From Teichococcus wenyumeiae (GTDB lineage: Bacteria > Pseudomonadota > Alphaproteobacteria > Acetobacterales > Acetobacteraceae): 64,000 bases of DNA. How positions within the stretch are numbered: position 1 is the stretch's first letter; each line of letters begins with the position of its first letter. The translations under genes and the position numbers were made by a program. Where the stretch lies: contig NZ_RFLX01000001.1 in NCBI RefSeq assembly GCF_003696345.1, forward strand, positions 310,001 to 374,000, read 5' to 3'. The notes below the pieces were generated by a model that was given only the letters and a program-made list of their open reading frames with translations, did no database searches and was not told the origin of the DNA. Positions 62,632-64,000 of the stretch are shown in pieces.

Positions 62632-63066
62632 TCAGGCAGGCGTCTGCTGCTGCCAGGTGGGGATGGGAAAGACGCGGTCGTAGGCCAGATTGAAGACAAA
62701 GGCATAGACCACGTAGAAGGCCGCGATCGCGAGATCCATGACAAAGGCCTCATAGAGCCCGATGCCGAGATACCAGGCGATGGGCGGCAGCAGGACCATC
62801 AGCAGCCCGGCTTCAAACAGCAGGGCATGGGCCACGCGCAGCCCCAGGCTTTTGCGGGTATGCCCGGCCAGCCGCTGCATCGCATGGTCGAAGCCGAGGT
62901 TGTAGACATAGTTCCACGCCGTCGCCGCGAGCGCGCTGCCGAAGCCGATGACGCCCATCTTCTCAGCAGGCAGGCCGAAGAGGTGGCTGCCCAGGGGGAT
63001 GATCAGGGCAAGGCCGATCACCTCGAACAGGATAGCGTGGCGGATACGGTCGCGGGTGGTGCGCAT
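62632..63066 (-). CDS. PACE-family multidrug efflux transporter
   Basis: A 144-residue membrane protein with four predicted helices made of two bacterial-transmembrane-pair repeats. The repeat hallmarks are RIRHAILFEVIGL in helix 1 and ATAWNYVYNLGFDHA in helix 2, then RVAHALLFEAGLL and IAAFYVVYAFVFNLAYDRVFP in the second pair. The E and the RxxHAxxFE motif of AceI-like chlorhexidine exporters are present. It is divergent from a LysR gene, the arrangement known for AceI and its regulator AceR. Confidence 0.92.
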   Translation of the reverse strand: MRTTRDRIRHAILFEVIGLALIIPLGSHLFGLPAEKMGVIGFGSALAATAWNYVYNLGFDHAMQRLAGHTRKSLGLRVAHALLFEAGLLMVLLPPIAWYLGIGLYEAFVMDLAIAAFYVVYAFVFNLAYDRVFPIPTWQQQTPA

Positions 63067-63142
63067 AGTCTGGTGCTCTCGTGGAAGAACCTGATGATGC
63101 GGGTCTTCTATCTGGGATATGCGCTTTCACAAGTTAGCAACC

Positions 63143-63157
63143 ATCTGTTAAACAGAT
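63143..63157. promoter_or_regulatory. LysR-type operator palindrome
   Basis: ATCTGTT-A-AACAGAT is a perfect 15-base inverted repeat that contains a T-N11-A LysR box. It ends two bases before the LysR ATG and lies 77 bases upstream of the PACE gene start. Confidence 0.6.
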
Positions 63158-63159
63158 AG

Positions 63160-64000
63160 ATGACTGTTTCCCTCGAACAACTCCAGGCCTTTGCCGCGGC
63201 GGCGGAGGCGGGGTCCTTCTCGGCGGCCGCACGCCGGCTGCGGAAGGCGCAATCCGCTGTCAGCACCCATATCGCCAATCTGGAGACCGATCTCGGGCTG
63301 GAGCTTTTCGACCGCAGAGGGCGCAACCCGGTGCTGACCCCGGCGGGGGAGCGCCTCCTGCTCGAGGCACGTGTGGTTCTGGAGCGGCGCGAGCACCTGA
63401 TCGGCGTCGCGGCCAGCCTGGAGCAGCGGGTGGAGAACCGGCTGGTGGTGGCAATCGACGAATTATATCCGGAACACGCTTTGGGCGCGCTCTTCGCCGA
63501 CTTCGCCCAAAAGTTCCCTTTCGTCGAGTTGGAGCTGTTGTTCCCGCTGATGGAGGATGTCAGCCGCCTGGTGCAGGACGGCAAAGCCGACCTGGGCGTG
63601 ATGTGGCGGCAGGACGTGCTGCCAACGGAGCTTGGCTTCCAGACCATCGGCTGGGTGCCGCTGAAGCTGGTCTGCGGCCGGCAGCATCCGCTGGCGAAAG
63701 AGCGGGTGGAATGGGAAGAGTTGAAACGCCACCGGCAGATCCTCGTCGCGACGCGCAGCAACGGGCCGGAGAAGCGGCGCCTGCGCGTATCAGCCGAGGT
63801 CTGGTGGGTTGAAAGCCATTGGGTGATCCTGGAAATGGTGAAGCATGGGATCGGCTGGGCGCTGGTATCCGACCATGTCATCGCCGCCTCTCCCGCCGCG
63901 CCGGACCTGGTGACGCCCGACCTGCAATTCGATGACGGGGACTGGCCGGTGGCGTTGGAGCTGGTCTGGCACAAGCAGCGACCCTGCGGCCCCGCCGCGG
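63160..64000 (+). CDS. LysR-family transcriptional regulator (partial), divergent from the PACE pump gene
   Basis: 280 residues are visible before the window ends, with no stop. The HTH is seen at residues 2-60 (VSLEQLQAFAAAAEAGSFSA and KAQSAVSTHIANLE). An effector domain follows from about residue 90 (NRLVVAIDELYPEHALGALF). The position next to a PACE transporter suggests an AceR-like activator. No ribosome-binding site is visible; the operator palindrome occupies that place, so translation may be leaderless or poorly initiated. Confidence 0.88.
   Translation, partial: MTVSLEQLQAFAAAAEAGSFSAAARRLRKAQSAVSTHIANLETDLGLELFDRRGRNPVLTPAGERLLLEARVVLERREHLIGVAASLEQRVENRLVVAIDELYPEHALGALFADFAQKFPFVELELLFPLMEDVSRLVQDGKADLGVMWRQDVLPTELGFQTIGWVPLKLVCGRQHPLAKERVEWEELKRHRQILVATRSNGPEKRRLRVSAEVWWVESHWVILEMVKHGIGWALVSDHVIAASPAAPDLVTPDLQFDDGDWPVALELVWHKQRPCGPAA

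Overview
The window is GC-rich (roughly two thirds G+C or more), densely coded DNA with many ATGA stop/start overlaps. It looks like a piece of an alphaproteobacterial chromosome. The mix of genes (YdeP-type molybdo-oxidoreductase, fused indolepyruvate:ferredoxin oxidoreductase, several solute ABC systems, tandem GGDEF-EAL enzymes, PACE pump) and the codon bias suggest Acetobacteraceae, possibly a Roseomonas-like organism. That placement is inference from gene style, not from a marker gene. I saw no rRNA, tRNA, CRISPR array or insertion sequence.

Layout. 0-3.6 kb: the end of a signalling gene with a CheY-like regulator, an SLC13 permease with RCK_C domains, an unrecognised protein and a two-CBS protein. 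3.7-9.8 kb: an amino-acid-type ABC importer in one operon with a cysteine hydrolase and an LLM flavin monooxygenase (a probable N-compound salvage cassette), then an APC permease. 9.8-12.9 kb: a small protein, a class I glutamine-amidotransferase-like protein, and an H-NOX sensor overlapping a GGDEF-EAL enzyme. 13.0-26.2 kb, minus strand: a four-gene type I secretion operon (two half-ABC transporters with abnormal nucleotide-binding motifs, an HlyD adaptor and a 2630-residue repeat protein). 26.3-30.3 kb: a YdeP-like molybdoenzyme and an ABC-F ATPase. 30.5-34.2 kb: a broken catalase-related gene, a cupredoxin and a membrane PAS-GGDEF-EAL protein. 34.2-43.2 kb: a LacI-led operon with a CUT1-type sugar ABC importer, a GH63-like glycosidase, two paralogous amidohydrolases and a Rieske ferredoxin. 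43.2-47.7 kb, minus strand: a small HTH protein coupled to a YcaQ-type glycosylase, a Tat-type dienelactone hydrolase and a KtrAB potassium system. 48.2-58.2 kb: fused indolepyruvate:ferredoxin oxidoreductase, isovaleryl-CoA dehydrogenase and the branched-chain amino acid importer livHMGFK. 58.2-64 kb: a membrane diguanylate cyclase, ilvD with a divergent LysR gene, and a PACE efflux gene with a divergent LysR gene cut by the window end.

Themes. Three GGDEF enzymes sit here, one coupled to a gas sensor and one next to a copper protein. The right half is rich in branched-chain amino acid and keto-acid metabolism (uptake, oxidation, ilvD). The two most unusual systems are the type I secretion locus, whose two transporter halves both replace the ABC signature LSGGQ with LPR-containing sequences while the substrate shows an alternating A-B domain super-repeat, and the LacI/ABC/GH63/amidohydrolase/Rieske operon, whose substrate I cannot name.
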